From positions 1-40,654 of the forward strand of contig ONRC01000016.1 of assembly GCA_900320085.1 (NCBI GenBank): a stretch of DNA of 40,654 nucleotides, read 5' to 3'. The stretch is from an uncultured Eubacteriales bacterium. GTDB lineage: Bacteria > Bacillota > Clostridia > Christensenellales > Aristaeellaceae. This document shows, one piece after another, positions 27,232 to 35,480 of the stretch (positions are counted from its first letter, which is position 1; the number at the start of each line of letters is the position of its first letter). Below the pieces are notes generated by a model. That model saw only the letters and a list, made by a program, of their open reading frames with translations, was not told the origin of the DNA and ran no database searches. The translations under genes and the position numbers were made by a program.

Positions 27232-28062
27232 ATGAATCCTTTAACAGTAAAAGCCTATGACCTGCGCCAGGACGTGCTGGACATCATCGTGTCCGGCGGC
27301 GGCGGTCACATCGGCGGCGACATGAGCAGCATGGAAATCATGCTGACCCTGTACAGCCGCATGAATGTTTCTCCCGAAAAGCAGAACGACCCGGACCGGG
27401 ATCGTTTTGTGCTCAGCAAGGGTCATTGCGTGGAAACGCTGTATGCCGTGTTGTGCGATAAGGGTTTTCTGAATTTGGACGAAGTGAAGGCCCAGTTTTC
27501 CAAATTCGGCAGCGAATACATCGGCCATCCCCACAACACCCTGCCCGGCATCGAAATGAATTCCGGCTCCCTGGGCCACGGCCTTTCTGTTTGTGTCGGC
27601 ATGGCGCTGGCAGGCCGGATGGATCAACAGAATTATCGGGTGTATACCCTGATGGGCGACGGGGAACTGGCGGAGGGTTCCGTGTGGGAAGGGACGATGG
27701 CGGCGGGCCACTATAAGCTGGATAACCTGTGTGCCGTCATCGACCGCAACCATTTGCAGATTTCCGGCAGTACCGAGGATGTGATGGCCCATCACGATCT
27801 GCACGCCCGCTTTGCCGCGTTTGACTGGCATGTGATCGACGTGCAGGACGGCAACGACGTGGAGCAGCTGAACGCCGCTTTTGACGAGGCGGAGAATACA
27901 AAGGGAATGCCCACGGTGATCATCGCCAACACCGTCAAGGGCAAGGGCTCCGTGCTCATGGAAAATAAGGCCTCCTGGCATCATCATTTGCCCATCGCCG
28001 AGGAATACGCCGCGATCAGCAAGGAACTGAAAGAACGGAAGGAGGCGCTGCTTCGTGAATAA
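27232..28062 (+). CDS. transketolase N-terminal subunit (TPP-binding), apulose-4-phosphate type
   Basis: The product has 276 residues, the size of the first half of transketolase when split into two genes. The TPP/pyrophosphate signature is GDGELAEGSVWEG. HNTLPGIEMNSGSLGHGLS and the early GGGGHIGGDMSS histidine block are also typical. AGAGAGG lies 6 bases before the chosen ATG; longer upstream readings run through the 20-bp hairpin and are rejected. Split transketolases beside an isomerase and an FGGY kinase occur in the non-oxidative D-apiose pathway. There they convert apulose-4-phosphate plus glyceraldehyde-3-phosphate to dihydroxyacetone phosphate and xylulose-5-phosphate. A general pentose-phosphate transketolase is the alternative. 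Confidence 0.88.
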   Translation: MNPLTVKAYDLRQDVLDIIVSGGGGHIGGDMSSMEIMLTLYSRMNVSPEKQNDPDRDRFVLSKGHCVETLYAVLCDKGFLNLDEVKAQFSKFGSEYIGHPHNTLPGIEMNSGSLGHGLSVCVGMALAGRMDQQNYRVYTLMGDGELAEGSVWEGTMAAGHYKLDNLCAVIDRNHLQISGSTEDVMAHHDLHARFAAFDWHVIDVQDGNDVEQLNAAFDEAENTKGMPTVIIANTVKGKGSVLMENKASWHHHLPIAEEYAAISKELKERKEALLRE

Positions 28063-28990
28063 GATTCCCAATCGGGCCGTCATGTGCGAAGTGCTGAAGG
28101 AAGCGGCGGCGAAAGACAGAAATGTTGTCGTGCTGTGCAGCGACAGCCGGGGCAGCGGCAGCATGACCTCCTTCGCCGATACTTACCCCCAGCAGTTCGT
28201 GGAAGTGGGCATTGCGGAGCAGAACCTGGTCAGCATCGCCGCCGGCCTGGCCTCCTGCGGAAAAAAGTCCTTCGCTGTGTCTCCCGCCTCCTTCATCAGC
28301 ACCCGCAGCTACGAGCAGTGCAAGGTGGACTGTGCCTATTCCAACACCAATGTGAAGCTGGTAGGCATCTCCGGCGGCGTCAGCTACGGGGCCCTGGGCA
28401 TGACCCATCATTCCGCCCAGGACATCGCCGCCATGAGCGCCATCCCCGGCATGCGGGTGTATCTGCCTTCTGACCGCCACCAGACCCGGAAACTGTTTGA
28501 AGCTCTTTTGCAGGATACGCAAACCGCTTACATCCGCCTGGGCCGGAACCCGGTGGAGGACGTGTACGATGAAAACAGCGTGCCGTTTGAAATGGACAAG
28601 GCAACAACGCTTTGTGAGGGTACGGACGTGCTGCTGGTGGCCTGCGGCGAAATGGTACGCCCCATCCAGGAAGCGGGCAGACTGCTGAACAGCCAGGGCA
28701 TTTCCACCGGCGCGCTGGACATGTACTGCGTCAAGCCCCTGGACAAAGAAGGATTGCTGAAAGCCGCCAAAGGCAAGCGCCTGATCGTCACCGTGGAGGA
28801 GCACGCGCCATTCGGCGGCCTGGGCTCCATGGTGGCCCAGGTGATTTCTGCCAACGATCCCAAGCGGGTCATCAATCTTGCTTTGCCGGACAGTCCCGTG
28901 ATCACCGGCACCTCCAAAGAAGTGTTTGAATATTACGGGCTCACAGGCCCGGGCATCGTCAAAACCGTTCTTGAAATATGGAAAGGGTGA
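28055..28990 (+). CDS. transketolase C-terminal subunit (Pyr and C-terminal domains)
   Basis: The product has 311 residues from a GTG start that overlaps the N-subunit gene by 8 bases, with GGAGG upstream. The pyrimidine-binding domain holds the catalytic Glu in VEVGIAEQNLVSIAAGL (Glu about 52), and the C-terminal domain carries VEEHAPFGGLGS. It pairs with the preceding subunit to form one TPP enzyme. Overlap and coupling support a fixed 1:1 complex. The substrate follows from the neighbouring isomerase and kinase. Confidence 0.9.
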   Translation: MNKIPNRAVMCEVLKEAAAKDRNVVVLCSDSRGSGSMTSFADTYPQQFVEVGIAEQNLVSIAAGLASCGKKSFAVSPASFISTRSYEQCKVDCAYSNTNVKLVGISGGVSYGALGMTHHSAQDIAAMSAIPGMRVYLPSDRHQTRKLFEALLQDTQTAYIRLGRNPVEDVYDENSVPFEMDKATTLCEGTDVLLVACGEMVRPIQEAGRLLNSQGISTGALDMYCVKPLDKEGLLKAAKGKRLIVTVEEHAPFGGLGSMVAQVISANDPKRVINLALPDSPVITGTSKEVFEYYGLTGPGIVKTVLEIWKG

Positions 28991-28997
28991 GCATACG

Positions 28998-30464
28998 ATG
29001 GCGTCCTATCTGATAGCGATCGATCAAAGCACCCAAAGCACCAAGGCCCTGCTGTTTGACAGTCAGGGCCATATCTGCCTGCGGGTGGACAGGCCCCATC
29101 GCCAGATCATCGACGAGCGGGGCTATGTGGAGCACGATCCGGAGGAAATTTATCAAAATCTGCTGGCTCAGATTCCGGAGCTGATCGAAAAAACGGGCAT
29201 CGATCCCCAAAACATCGCGGCAGTGAGCATCAGCAACCAGCGGGAAACGTCGGTGATGTGGGAGCGGGCGACCGGAAAGCCGGTATACAACGCCGTAGTC
29301 TGGCAATGCGCCCGGGGCGCGGCGATCTGCGACAGCCTGGAGGATCACGCGGAAACCGTACGGCAGAAAACAGGGCTGAAGCTGTCGCCCTATTTTTCCG
29401 CTACCAAGCTGGCCTGGATCATGCGGAACGTGCCGGGGATCAAAGAACGGGCGGAGAAGGGCGAAATCTGCTGCGGCACCATGGACAGCTATGTGGTGTT
29501 CCGCCTGACGGGGGGAAAAGAATTCCGCACGGATGATTCCAACGCTTCCCGCACGCAGCTTTTCAACATCCATACCCTGCAATGGGATGAGGAGCTGCTG
29601 TCGCTGTTCGGCATTCCCGCCTGCTGCATGGCGCAGGTGACGGATTCGGACGGGCTGTTTGGATACACCGATTTTGGCGGCGCTCTGCCCGCACCCGTTC
29701 CCATCCATTGCGTTATGGGCGATTCGCACGCCGCGCTGTTTGCTCAGGGCTGCCTGACCGAAGGGATGCTGAAGGTGGGCTACGGCACCGGCTCCTCTAT
29801 CATGATGAACATCGGGGAAAAGCCCATCCTGTCCCAGCGCGGCATCGTCACCTCCCTGGCCTGGAAGCTGAAAGGGCAGGTCAACTATATTCTGGAAGGC
29901 AACGTGAATTATTCCGGGGCCATCGTGACGTGGCTCAAGGATCAGGCGGGGCTGCTGAAAACCGCCGCCGAATCCCAGGCGCTGGCGGAGCAGGCCAATC
30001 CCAGCGACAAAACCTATCTGGTGCCAGCTTTCTCCGGTCTGGGCGCGCCTTATTGGCGCAGCGACGTTTCCGCCGCGTTTATCGGCATGAGCCGCACCAC
30101 GGGCCGGGCCGAGCTGGTGCGGGCCGGGCTGGAGGCTATCGCCTACCAGATCACCGACATCGTGCAATTGATGCAGCAGGAAGCGAATATCCCTGAAATC
30201 GAACTTCGGGTGGACGGCGGTCCCAGCCGGAACAAGTGGCTCATGCAGTTTCAAAGCGATATGCTGAAAAGCCCCGTGCTGGTGCCGGAGGCGGAGGAGC
30301 TGTCCTGCGTGGGCGTGGCTTACGCCGCGGGCATGGCCCTGGGCCTGTACGACGACAGCATTTTTGAAAACAACCGGTACTTCCGCTATGAACCCCGGAT
30401 GGACGAAACCACCCGGCAGGAAAAACATGCGGGATGGAAGGAAGCCGTTCGCAGGATTCTATAA
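28998..30464 (+). CDS. FGGY-family sugar kinase, candidate apulose kinase
   Basis: The product has 488 residues. The ATP-binding opening LIAIDQSTQSTKALLFD, the substrate block SNQRETSVMW, the catalytic Asp in MGDSHAAL, and the second ATP motif GYGTGSSIMMN are all glycerol-kinase-like FGGY features. A longer in-frame reading starts 24 codons earlier, inside the transketolase gene. AAGGGTGA ahead of the ATG at 28998 and the family start favour the shorter form. FGGY kinases phosphorylate ketoses or polyols. In this order (isomerase, split transketolase, kinase) phosphorylation of apulose is most likely. Glycerol, xylulose or rhamnulose kinase are alternatives. Confidence 0.85.
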   Translation: MASYLIAIDQSTQSTKALLFDSQGHICLRVDRPHRQIIDERGYVEHDPEEIYQNLLAQIPELIEKTGIDPQNIAAVSISNQRETSVMWERATGKPVYNAVVWQCARGAAICDSLEDHAETVRQKTGLKLSPYFSATKLAWIMRNVPGIKERAEKGEICCGTMDSYVVFRLTGGKEFRTDDSNASRTQLFNIHTLQWDEELLSLFGIPACCMAQVTDSDGLFGYTDFGGALPAPVPIHCVMGDSHAALFAQGCLTEGMLKVGYGTGSSIMMNIGEKPILSQRGIVTSLAWKLKGQVNYILEGNVNYSGAIVTWLKDQAGLLKTAAESQALAEQANPSDKTYLVPAFSGLGAPYWRSDVSAAFIGMSRTTGRAELVRAGLEAIAYQITDIVQLMQQEANIPEIELRVDGGPSRNKWLMQFQSDMLKSPVLVPEAEELSCVGVAYAAGMALGLYDDSIFENNRYFRYEPRMDETTRQEKHAGWKEAVRRIL

Positions 30465-30480
30465 AAAGGAGTGACAATCC

Positions 30481-31152
30481 ATGAAAGCAGCATTGGTGTA
30501 TACCGGCACGACCCCGGAACTGATCGAACTGGTGGAACAGGAAGTCAGAAAAAACATTGGCCCCGACGCGGAAATGATCAGCAGCGCCGACCCCACCATC
30601 ATTGGGGAAGTGCGCCAGGCGGGTTATGTGACCCCCGGCGCGGCGGCAAGGCTCATCGGTATGTATGCCGCCGCCGTGCAACAGGGTGCGGACGCGATCC
30701 TGAACATCTGCTCCTCCGTGGGCGAGGTGGCGGACGCGTTCCAGCCCGCCGCCCGGTATATCGGGGTGCCGGTGGTGCGTATTGATGAAGAAATGTGCCG
30801 GGAGGCGGCCCGGCTGGGCAGCCGCGTGGGCGTGCTGGCTACGCTGCCCACCACCCTGGAGCCCACTAAGAACACCATTCTGCGCACCGCCCGGGAAATG
30901 GGAAAGCATGTGGAGCTGGTGGACGGCCTGGTGGACGCCTTCAACTTGGATCAGGAGCAATTCCGCGCCTTGCTCATCGGCGCGGCGGAAAAAATCGCCG
31001 ATCAGGTGGATGTGATCGTGCTGGCCCAGGGTTCCATGGCTTATGTGGAACAGGATATTGAAAAAGCGGTGGGCAAACCCACCCTGTCCAGCCCCCGGTT
31101 TGGCGCGATTGAACTGAAAAAAGCGCTGCAGGCGAAAGGATTGATGGCATGA
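30481..31152 (+). CDS. Asp/Glu racemase-superfamily protein with one catalytic Cys
   Basis: The product has 223 residues of the Asp/Glu/hydantoin racemase fold, with two similar halves (ILNICSSVGE; DVIVLAQGSMA). True racemases use two cysteines. Here the first is present (Cys77), but the second position reads AQGSM with no Cys. A single-Cys pattern is known in decarboxylases and isomerases of this superfamily, so a racemase function is doubtful. AAAGGAGTGA precedes the ATG. The stop overlaps the start of the GH127 gene (ATGA). The neighbours suggest it acts on an acidic sugar or on a product of the DUF1537/BKACE genes. Confidence 0.8.
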   Translation: MKAALVYTGTTPELIELVEQEVRKNIGPDAEMISSADPTIIGEVRQAGYVTPGAAARLIGMYAAAVQQGADAILNICSSVGEVADAFQPAARYIGVPVVRIDEEMCREAARLGSRVGVLATLPTTLEPTKNTILRTAREMGKHVELVDGLVDAFNLDQEQFRALLIGAAEKIADQVDVIVLAQGSMAYVEQDIEKAVGKPTLSSPRFGAIELKKALQAKGLMA

Positions 31153-33098
31153 TCACCGATACTTCCCGTTCTCCTTACGCCCGGCTGTCCGCGATCCCTT
31201 ACAAAGACGTAGCGTGGACGGGCGGCCTGTACAAGGAAAGGTTCGACACCGTGGCCGCCGTCACCGTGCCCCACCTGCAGCGCATGTTCGAGGAAAAGGA
31301 CATCAGCCATGTAGTGGAAAATTTCCGCATCGCCGCCGGGGAAGCGGAAGGAAGCTTTGACGGCACGGTATTTGGCGACGGAGATTTTTACAAGTGGTTC
31401 GAGGCCGCGGTTTATACAGCCGTAAAGACCGGGAATGAAAAGCTGTTGGACCAGCTGGAGGATTATATCGCTCTGTTTTCCCGGGCCCAGCAGCCCGACG
31501 GCTATCTTTCCACCAAGCAGATCATCGGCGAAAAGCAGGGAAAGGGCCCCATGCGGCAAGGGGACATCAACGATTTTGAGGTGTACAACATGGGCCACAT
31601 GTTCACCTCCGCCTGCCTGTACTACCGCCTGACGGGGAAGGACAGCTTTTTGAAGGTGGCCGAAAAAACCGCCGGTTATCTGAAAAATCTGTATGAGGAA
31701 GCTGCCCGCACGGGCGAGGTGAAAACCGCCGTGTGTCCTTCCCACTACATGGGCCTGATCGAACTGTACCGCACCACCGGAAAGAAGGAATATCTGGATC
31801 TGGCGAAGCTGGCGGTGGAGCTGCGGGATTCCGTGAAAAATGGTCTGGATGACAACCAGGACCGCCTGCCCTTAAAGCAGCACCAAAAAATTGTAGGTCA
31901 CGCCGTGCGGGCCAACTACCTGTATGCCGGTGTCGCTGACCTGTATATGGAAACGGGCGACACGGATTACCGGGAAGTATTGACGTCCGTATGGAACCAT
32001 TTGGTCACCCAGAAAATGTATCTGACCGGCGGCTGTGGGGCGCTGTACAACGGCGCGTCGCCCTACGGCAATTTCTTTCACCACCAGTTGGTGCACCAGG
32101 CCTACGGCTACGAATATCAGCTGCCCAATATTACCGCCTACAACGAAACCTGCGCGTCCCTGGGCGGGGTGTTCTGGGCCTGGCGCATGTTCCTGATGGA
32201 GCCTCGGGCGGAGTATATGGACATGCTGGAGCGCATGGTCCTGAACGTAAACATGGCGGGCATCAGCCTGAACGGCAAAAAATTCTTCTACGAAAACATG
32301 CTGGAGCGGGCCAAGGAATTGGCCTATGAATTGCTGTGGGGACAGGAACGCACCGAATATATTACCAGCTACTGCTGCCCGCCCAACCTGGCCCGCACCC
32401 TGGCGCAGACCGCGGAATACGCCTATGCCGCGGATGAAAACGGCGTGTGGACGGGGCTGTATGGGGCAAGCACGGCGGCGTTCGCGCTGAAAAACGGCGC
32501 AGCCTTTACGCTGTGCCAGGAAACGGATTATCCCTTCGATGGAAAAATTCTCTTTACCGTAAAAGACAGCAACGGGATTCCCTTCCTTCTGTATCTGCGC
32601 GTTCCCGCATGGGCGGAAGGGGCTAAATTGATCCTTGATGGCAAAACGCAGGAATTACAAGCCGGATCGTACGCTGCTGTTCCGGCGGGGGAGGGCTTCT
32701 CCTGCGCGCTGCGCCTGCCCGCCGCGCCGCGGCTTACCGTGGGAAACGGGATGATCGAGGAGGATCGGGGCCGGGCCGCCGTGGAAGCGGGGCCCCTGGT
32801 GTACTGCCTGGAATACCTGGACGCGCCGGAGGCGGAAAGCCTGCAGGATCTGATGCTGCCCGCAAACCCCAAGTTTGAGAAAACAGAATTGACCATAGAC
32901 GGGCGCACGGTGCCGGGTTATGAAACCACCCTACTGTGCCGGGATGTGCCTGCTGAAAAACGGGAAAGCCTGTACCGCACCCTGGATGCGGCACCGCTCC
33001 GAACGGTGAAAGCGCGGCTGATTCCTTATTACGCCTGGGATAACCGGGGACGGGGCGAAATGCTGATCTGGATGCCCCTGGCCTGGCGGGAGGTATGA
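31149..33098 (+). CDS. GH127 beta-L-arabinofuranosidase
   Basis: The product has 649 residues, the normal length of the DUF1680/GH127 family: an (alpha/alpha)6 barrel followed by beta-sandwich domains. The zinc and catalytic residues are clear: Glu333 and Cys335 in YNETCASLG, Cys409 and Cys410 in SYCCPPNLAR. Further signatures are TGGCGALYNG and RVPAWAEGAKL. The family releases terminal beta-L-arabinofuranose using a cysteine nucleophile. It has no signal peptide. It is translationally coupled to the racemase-like gene and followed 4 bases later by the DUF1537 gene. Related families GH142 and GH146 share the fold. Confidence 0.92.
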   Translation: MITDTSRSPYARLSAIPYKDVAWTGGLYKERFDTVAAVTVPHLQRMFEEKDISHVVENFRIAAGEAEGSFDGTVFGDGDFYKWFEAAVYTAVKTGNEKLLDQLEDYIALFSRAQQPDGYLSTKQIIGEKQGKGPMRQGDINDFEVYNMGHMFTSACLYYRLTGKDSFLKVAEKTAGYLKNLYEEAARTGEVKTAVCPSHYMGLIELYRTTGKKEYLDLAKLAVELRDSVKNGLDDNQDRLPLKQHQKIVGHAVRANYLYAGVADLYMETGDTDYREVLTSVWNHLVTQKMYLTGGCGALYNGASPYGNFFHHQLVHQAYGYEYQLPNITAYNETCASLGGVFWAWRMFLMEPRAEYMDMLERMVLNVNMAGISLNGKKFFYENMLERAKELAYELLWGQERTEYITSYCCPPNLARTLAQTAEYAYAADENGVWTGLYGASTAAFALKNGAAFTLCQETDYPFDGKILFTVKDSNGIPFLLYLRVPAWAEGAKLILDGKTQELQAGSYAAVPAGEGFSCALRLPAAPRLTVGNGMIEEDRGRAAVEAGPLVYCLEYLDAPEAESLQDLMLPANPKFEKTELTIDGRTVPGYETTLLCRDVPAEKRESLYRTLDAAPLRTVKARLIPYYAWDNRGRGEMLIWMPLAWREV

Positions 33099-33102
33099 GA
33101 AC

Positions 33103-34554
33103 GTGGACGAACAATTCAAGCCCCTGAACGCGGCGGAAGTCTTTGCGGAATGCGAAAAGCTGTGGGCGGATGAAAACGCCCGGACAACCGTGCGCCGCCT
33201 GTACGATGAAGCGTATGCCGGATTTCACAGCCAGGTCATGGTGCTGGACGACGACCCCACCGGCGTGCAGACGGTGCACGATATTCCCGTGGTCACGGAT
33301 TGGAAAGAAGATACCCTGACGGACGCCATGCGGGAGGACGGTATATTTTTCGTGCTCACCAATTCTCGCAGCTTTTCCGCGGAAAAGACGGAAGCGGCAC
33401 ACCGGGAAATCGCCGAAAACGCCTGCCGGGCGGCCGTGAAAGCCGGCAAAACGCTTACCGTGATCTCTCGGGGAGATTCCACCCTGCGAGGCCATTATCC
33501 CCTGGAAACGGAAACGCTGCGCCGGGCTTTGGAAGAAAACGGCCATCCGGCCTTTGCCGGGGAGGTACTGTGCCCCTTCTTCCGGGAAGGGGGACGCTTT
33601 ACCCTGAACGGCGTGCATTACGTGAAGGAGGGGGATCAGCTGACCCCCGCGGCCCAAACGGAATTTGCCAGGGATAAGACCTTTGGCTATCATCATTCCT
33701 ATTTGCCGGAGTATATTGAGGAAAAATCCGGTGGACGAATCCGGGCCGATCAGGTGATCGTGCTTTCTCTTGCGGAGCTTCGGGGCCTTCAATGGCAGGC
33801 AATGGAAGAAAAACTGAAAAGCGCCAAAGGGTATCGGTACATCGTGGCCGACGCCCTGGAGGAAACGGACGTAATGGCCCTGGCCGTGGTGCTGATGCGC
33901 CTGATCCGGCAGGGGCGGCATTACATGCTCCGCAGCGCCGCGGCGGTGCCCAAGGTATTCGGACACGTGGAGGACCGGCCCCTGCTGTCCCGGGAGGAAA
34001 TGATCGACGTATCTTCACCGTTTGGCGGCCTTGTGATTGTGGGCTCCCATGTGAAGAAAACCACAGATCAATTGAACTGCCTGCGGGAATCCTCCGCTCC
34101 GCTGTCCTTCCTTGAATTTGACGTCAGCGGCTGGAGCCGGGAAGGGGCCCTGACGCAGGAAACCAAGCGGGTGACCGCATTGGCCGAGGAAGCCATGAAG
34201 CAGGGGAAAACAGCGGTGGTCTATACCAGCCGTACGCTCATCGCGCCGGAGGGCATGAATCCGGAAAAAATGCTGGAAATCTCCGTGAATATTTCCAATG
34301 CGCTGACGGGCGTGGTTTCTTCCCTGTCCTTCCGGCCACGGTTCCTCATCGCCAAAGGCGGCATCACGTCCAGCGACGTGGGGGTGAAAGCCCTGCGGGT
34401 GAAAAAGGCGCTGGTGCTGGGCCAGGCGGCCCCCGGCATTCCCGTATGGAAAACGGGAAAAGAAAGCCTGTTTCCCGGCCTGTCCTACGTCATTTTCCCC
34501 GGCAACGTGGGCGGGGCGGACACGCTGCGGATTATCGTGGAAACCCTGTGCTGA
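33103..34554 (+). CDS. four-carbon acid sugar kinase family protein (DUF1537)
   Basis: The product has 483 residues from a GTG start with GGGAGG upstream. The N-terminal half holds VMVLDDDPTGVQTVHD and SRGDSTLRGHYPLE, the substrate-binding signatures. The C-terminal half holds the nucleotide-binding KGGITSSDVG and PGNVGGADTLR blocks. DUF1537 kinases phosphorylate acid sugars such as 3-oxo-tetronate, D-threonate, or 3-oxo-isoapionate in the oxidative apiose route. No dehydrogenase or aldolase that usually accompanies them is in the window; a BKACE enzyme follows instead. The substrate is open. Confidence 0.88.
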   Translation: MDEQFKPLNAAEVFAECEKLWADENARTTVRRLYDEAYAGFHSQVMVLDDDPTGVQTVHDIPVVTDWKEDTLTDAMREDGIFFVLTNSRSFSAEKTEAAHREIAENACRAAVKAGKTLTVISRGDSTLRGHYPLETETLRRALEENGHPAFAGEVLCPFFREGGRFTLNGVHYVKEGDQLTPAAQTEFARDKTFGYHHSYLPEYIEEKSGGRIRADQVIVLSLAELRGLQWQAMEEKLKSAKGYRYIVADALEETDVMALAVVLMRLIRQGRHYMLRSAAAVPKVFGHVEDRPLLSREEMIDVSSPFGGLVIVGSHVKKTTDQLNCLRESSAPLSFLEFDVSGWSREGALTQETKRVTALAEEAMKQGKTAVVYTSRTLIAPEGMNPEKMLEISVNISNALTGVVSSLSFRPRFLIAKGGITSSDVGVKALRVKKALVLGQAAPGIPVWKTGKESLFPGLSYVIFPGNVGGADTLRIIVETLC

Positions 34555-34572
34555 GAAGAGGAGGAATGCTCT

Positions 34573-35385
34573 ATGTCCCGAAAAATTATTATTTCCCTGG
34601 CGCCGGTAAAGGCCGGAACGCCCATTGATAAAATCGCCCTGGCGGAGGACGTGAAAAAATGCGTGGAAAAAGGCGCGGGTATGTGCCATTTGCACTGCCG
34701 CCGCCCGGATGGAAGCCTGACCCCGGATACGGCTGAATTCATCGACACCTTTGAAGAGATCCTGAAGCGCACCGATGTGGTGGTGCAGGCCTCCACCGGG
34801 GGCATTTCCAGCATGACTATCGAGGAACGCTGCCATCCGCTGAACTACTGGCGGGTGGAAAGCTCCTCCCTGAACGGCGGCAGCACCAACTTGAACGGCG
34901 CGTTATATGTGAATACGGATGCCGATATCGATTACTGCGCCAAGCAAAGCTATGACAGGGGCATCATTCCCGAGGTGGAAGTGTTCGATATCGGCATGAT
35001 CTACAACATCGAGCGCAGCGCTCAGCGCACGCCCTACCGCCGCCCCATTTTTTACAACCTGGTGTTCGGTCACCAGGGCGGTATGCAGCCGGACATGACC
35101 TGCCTGACCGCGTTCCGCTCCGCCGTGCCCGCGGACGCCCGCTGGGGCGTGACCCATTACGGACGGGACAACTGGGATTTCCTGGCCGGGGCCATGGCGC
35201 TGGGCGCGTCCGTGATACGAATCGGCTTTGAGGACAGCGCTTACCTGGCTCCCAGCGAATACGCCCAATATAATTGGCAGGTGGTGGAGCGCTTGGTGCA
35301 GCTCATTCATGCCATGGGTCTGGAGGCCGCAGCCCCGGAGGAAGCCCGCCGCATCCTTCACACCCTGCCCAAAACGCGGCCATGA
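34573..35385 (+). CDS. BKACE-family beta-keto acid cleavage enzyme (DUF849)
   Basis: The product has 270 residues of the DUF849 TIM-barrel. The zinc ligands are His39 and His41 (MCHLHCR) and Glu220 (IRIGFEDS). VQASTGG, PEVEVFDIG and RWGVTHYGR are conserved active-site blocks. The family condenses a beta-keto acid with acetyl-CoA and cleaves it into a CoA ester and acetoacetate. The best-known member handles 3-keto-5-aminohexanoate, but most members have other substrates. Following a DUF1537 kinase, it may act on a sugar-derived 3-oxo acid. GAGGAGG precedes the ATG. It is the last gene of the operon. Confidence 0.88.
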   Translation: MSRKIIISLAPVKAGTPIDKIALAEDVKKCVEKGAGMCHLHCRRPDGSLTPDTAEFIDTFEEILKRTDVVVQASTGGISSMTIEERCHPLNYWRVESSSLNGGSTNLNGALYVNTDADIDYCAKQSYDRGIIPEVEVFDIGMIYNIERSAQRTPYRRPIFYNLVFGHQGGMQPDMTCLTAFRSAVPADARWGVTHYGRDNWDFLAGAMALGASVIRIGFEDSAYLAPSEYAQYNWQVVERLVQLIHAMGLEAAAPEEARRILHTLPKTRP

Positions 35386-35412
35386 CGCATTTAAAGGTTA
35401 CGCACACAAAAA

Positions 35413-35452
35413 GGAGCACAGCGCGTTTGCGCTGTGCTCCGATGCATTTTTG
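35413..35452 (+). terminator. rho-independent terminator of the catabolic operon
   Basis: A perfect 12-bp stem, GGAGCACAGCGC with its complement, and a GTTT loop are followed by GATGCATTTTT. An A-run precedes the stem, so it may also work for the other strand. It lies 27 bases after the BKACE stop. Confidence 0.85.
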
Positions 35453-35480
35453 AGTTATTTGGCGTAATACTATTTTCACT

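Noticed and set aside
28959..30428. 489-residue minus-strand frame opposite the FGGY kinase
   Set aside because: An antisense shadow; the kinase motifs on the plus strand are unmistakable.
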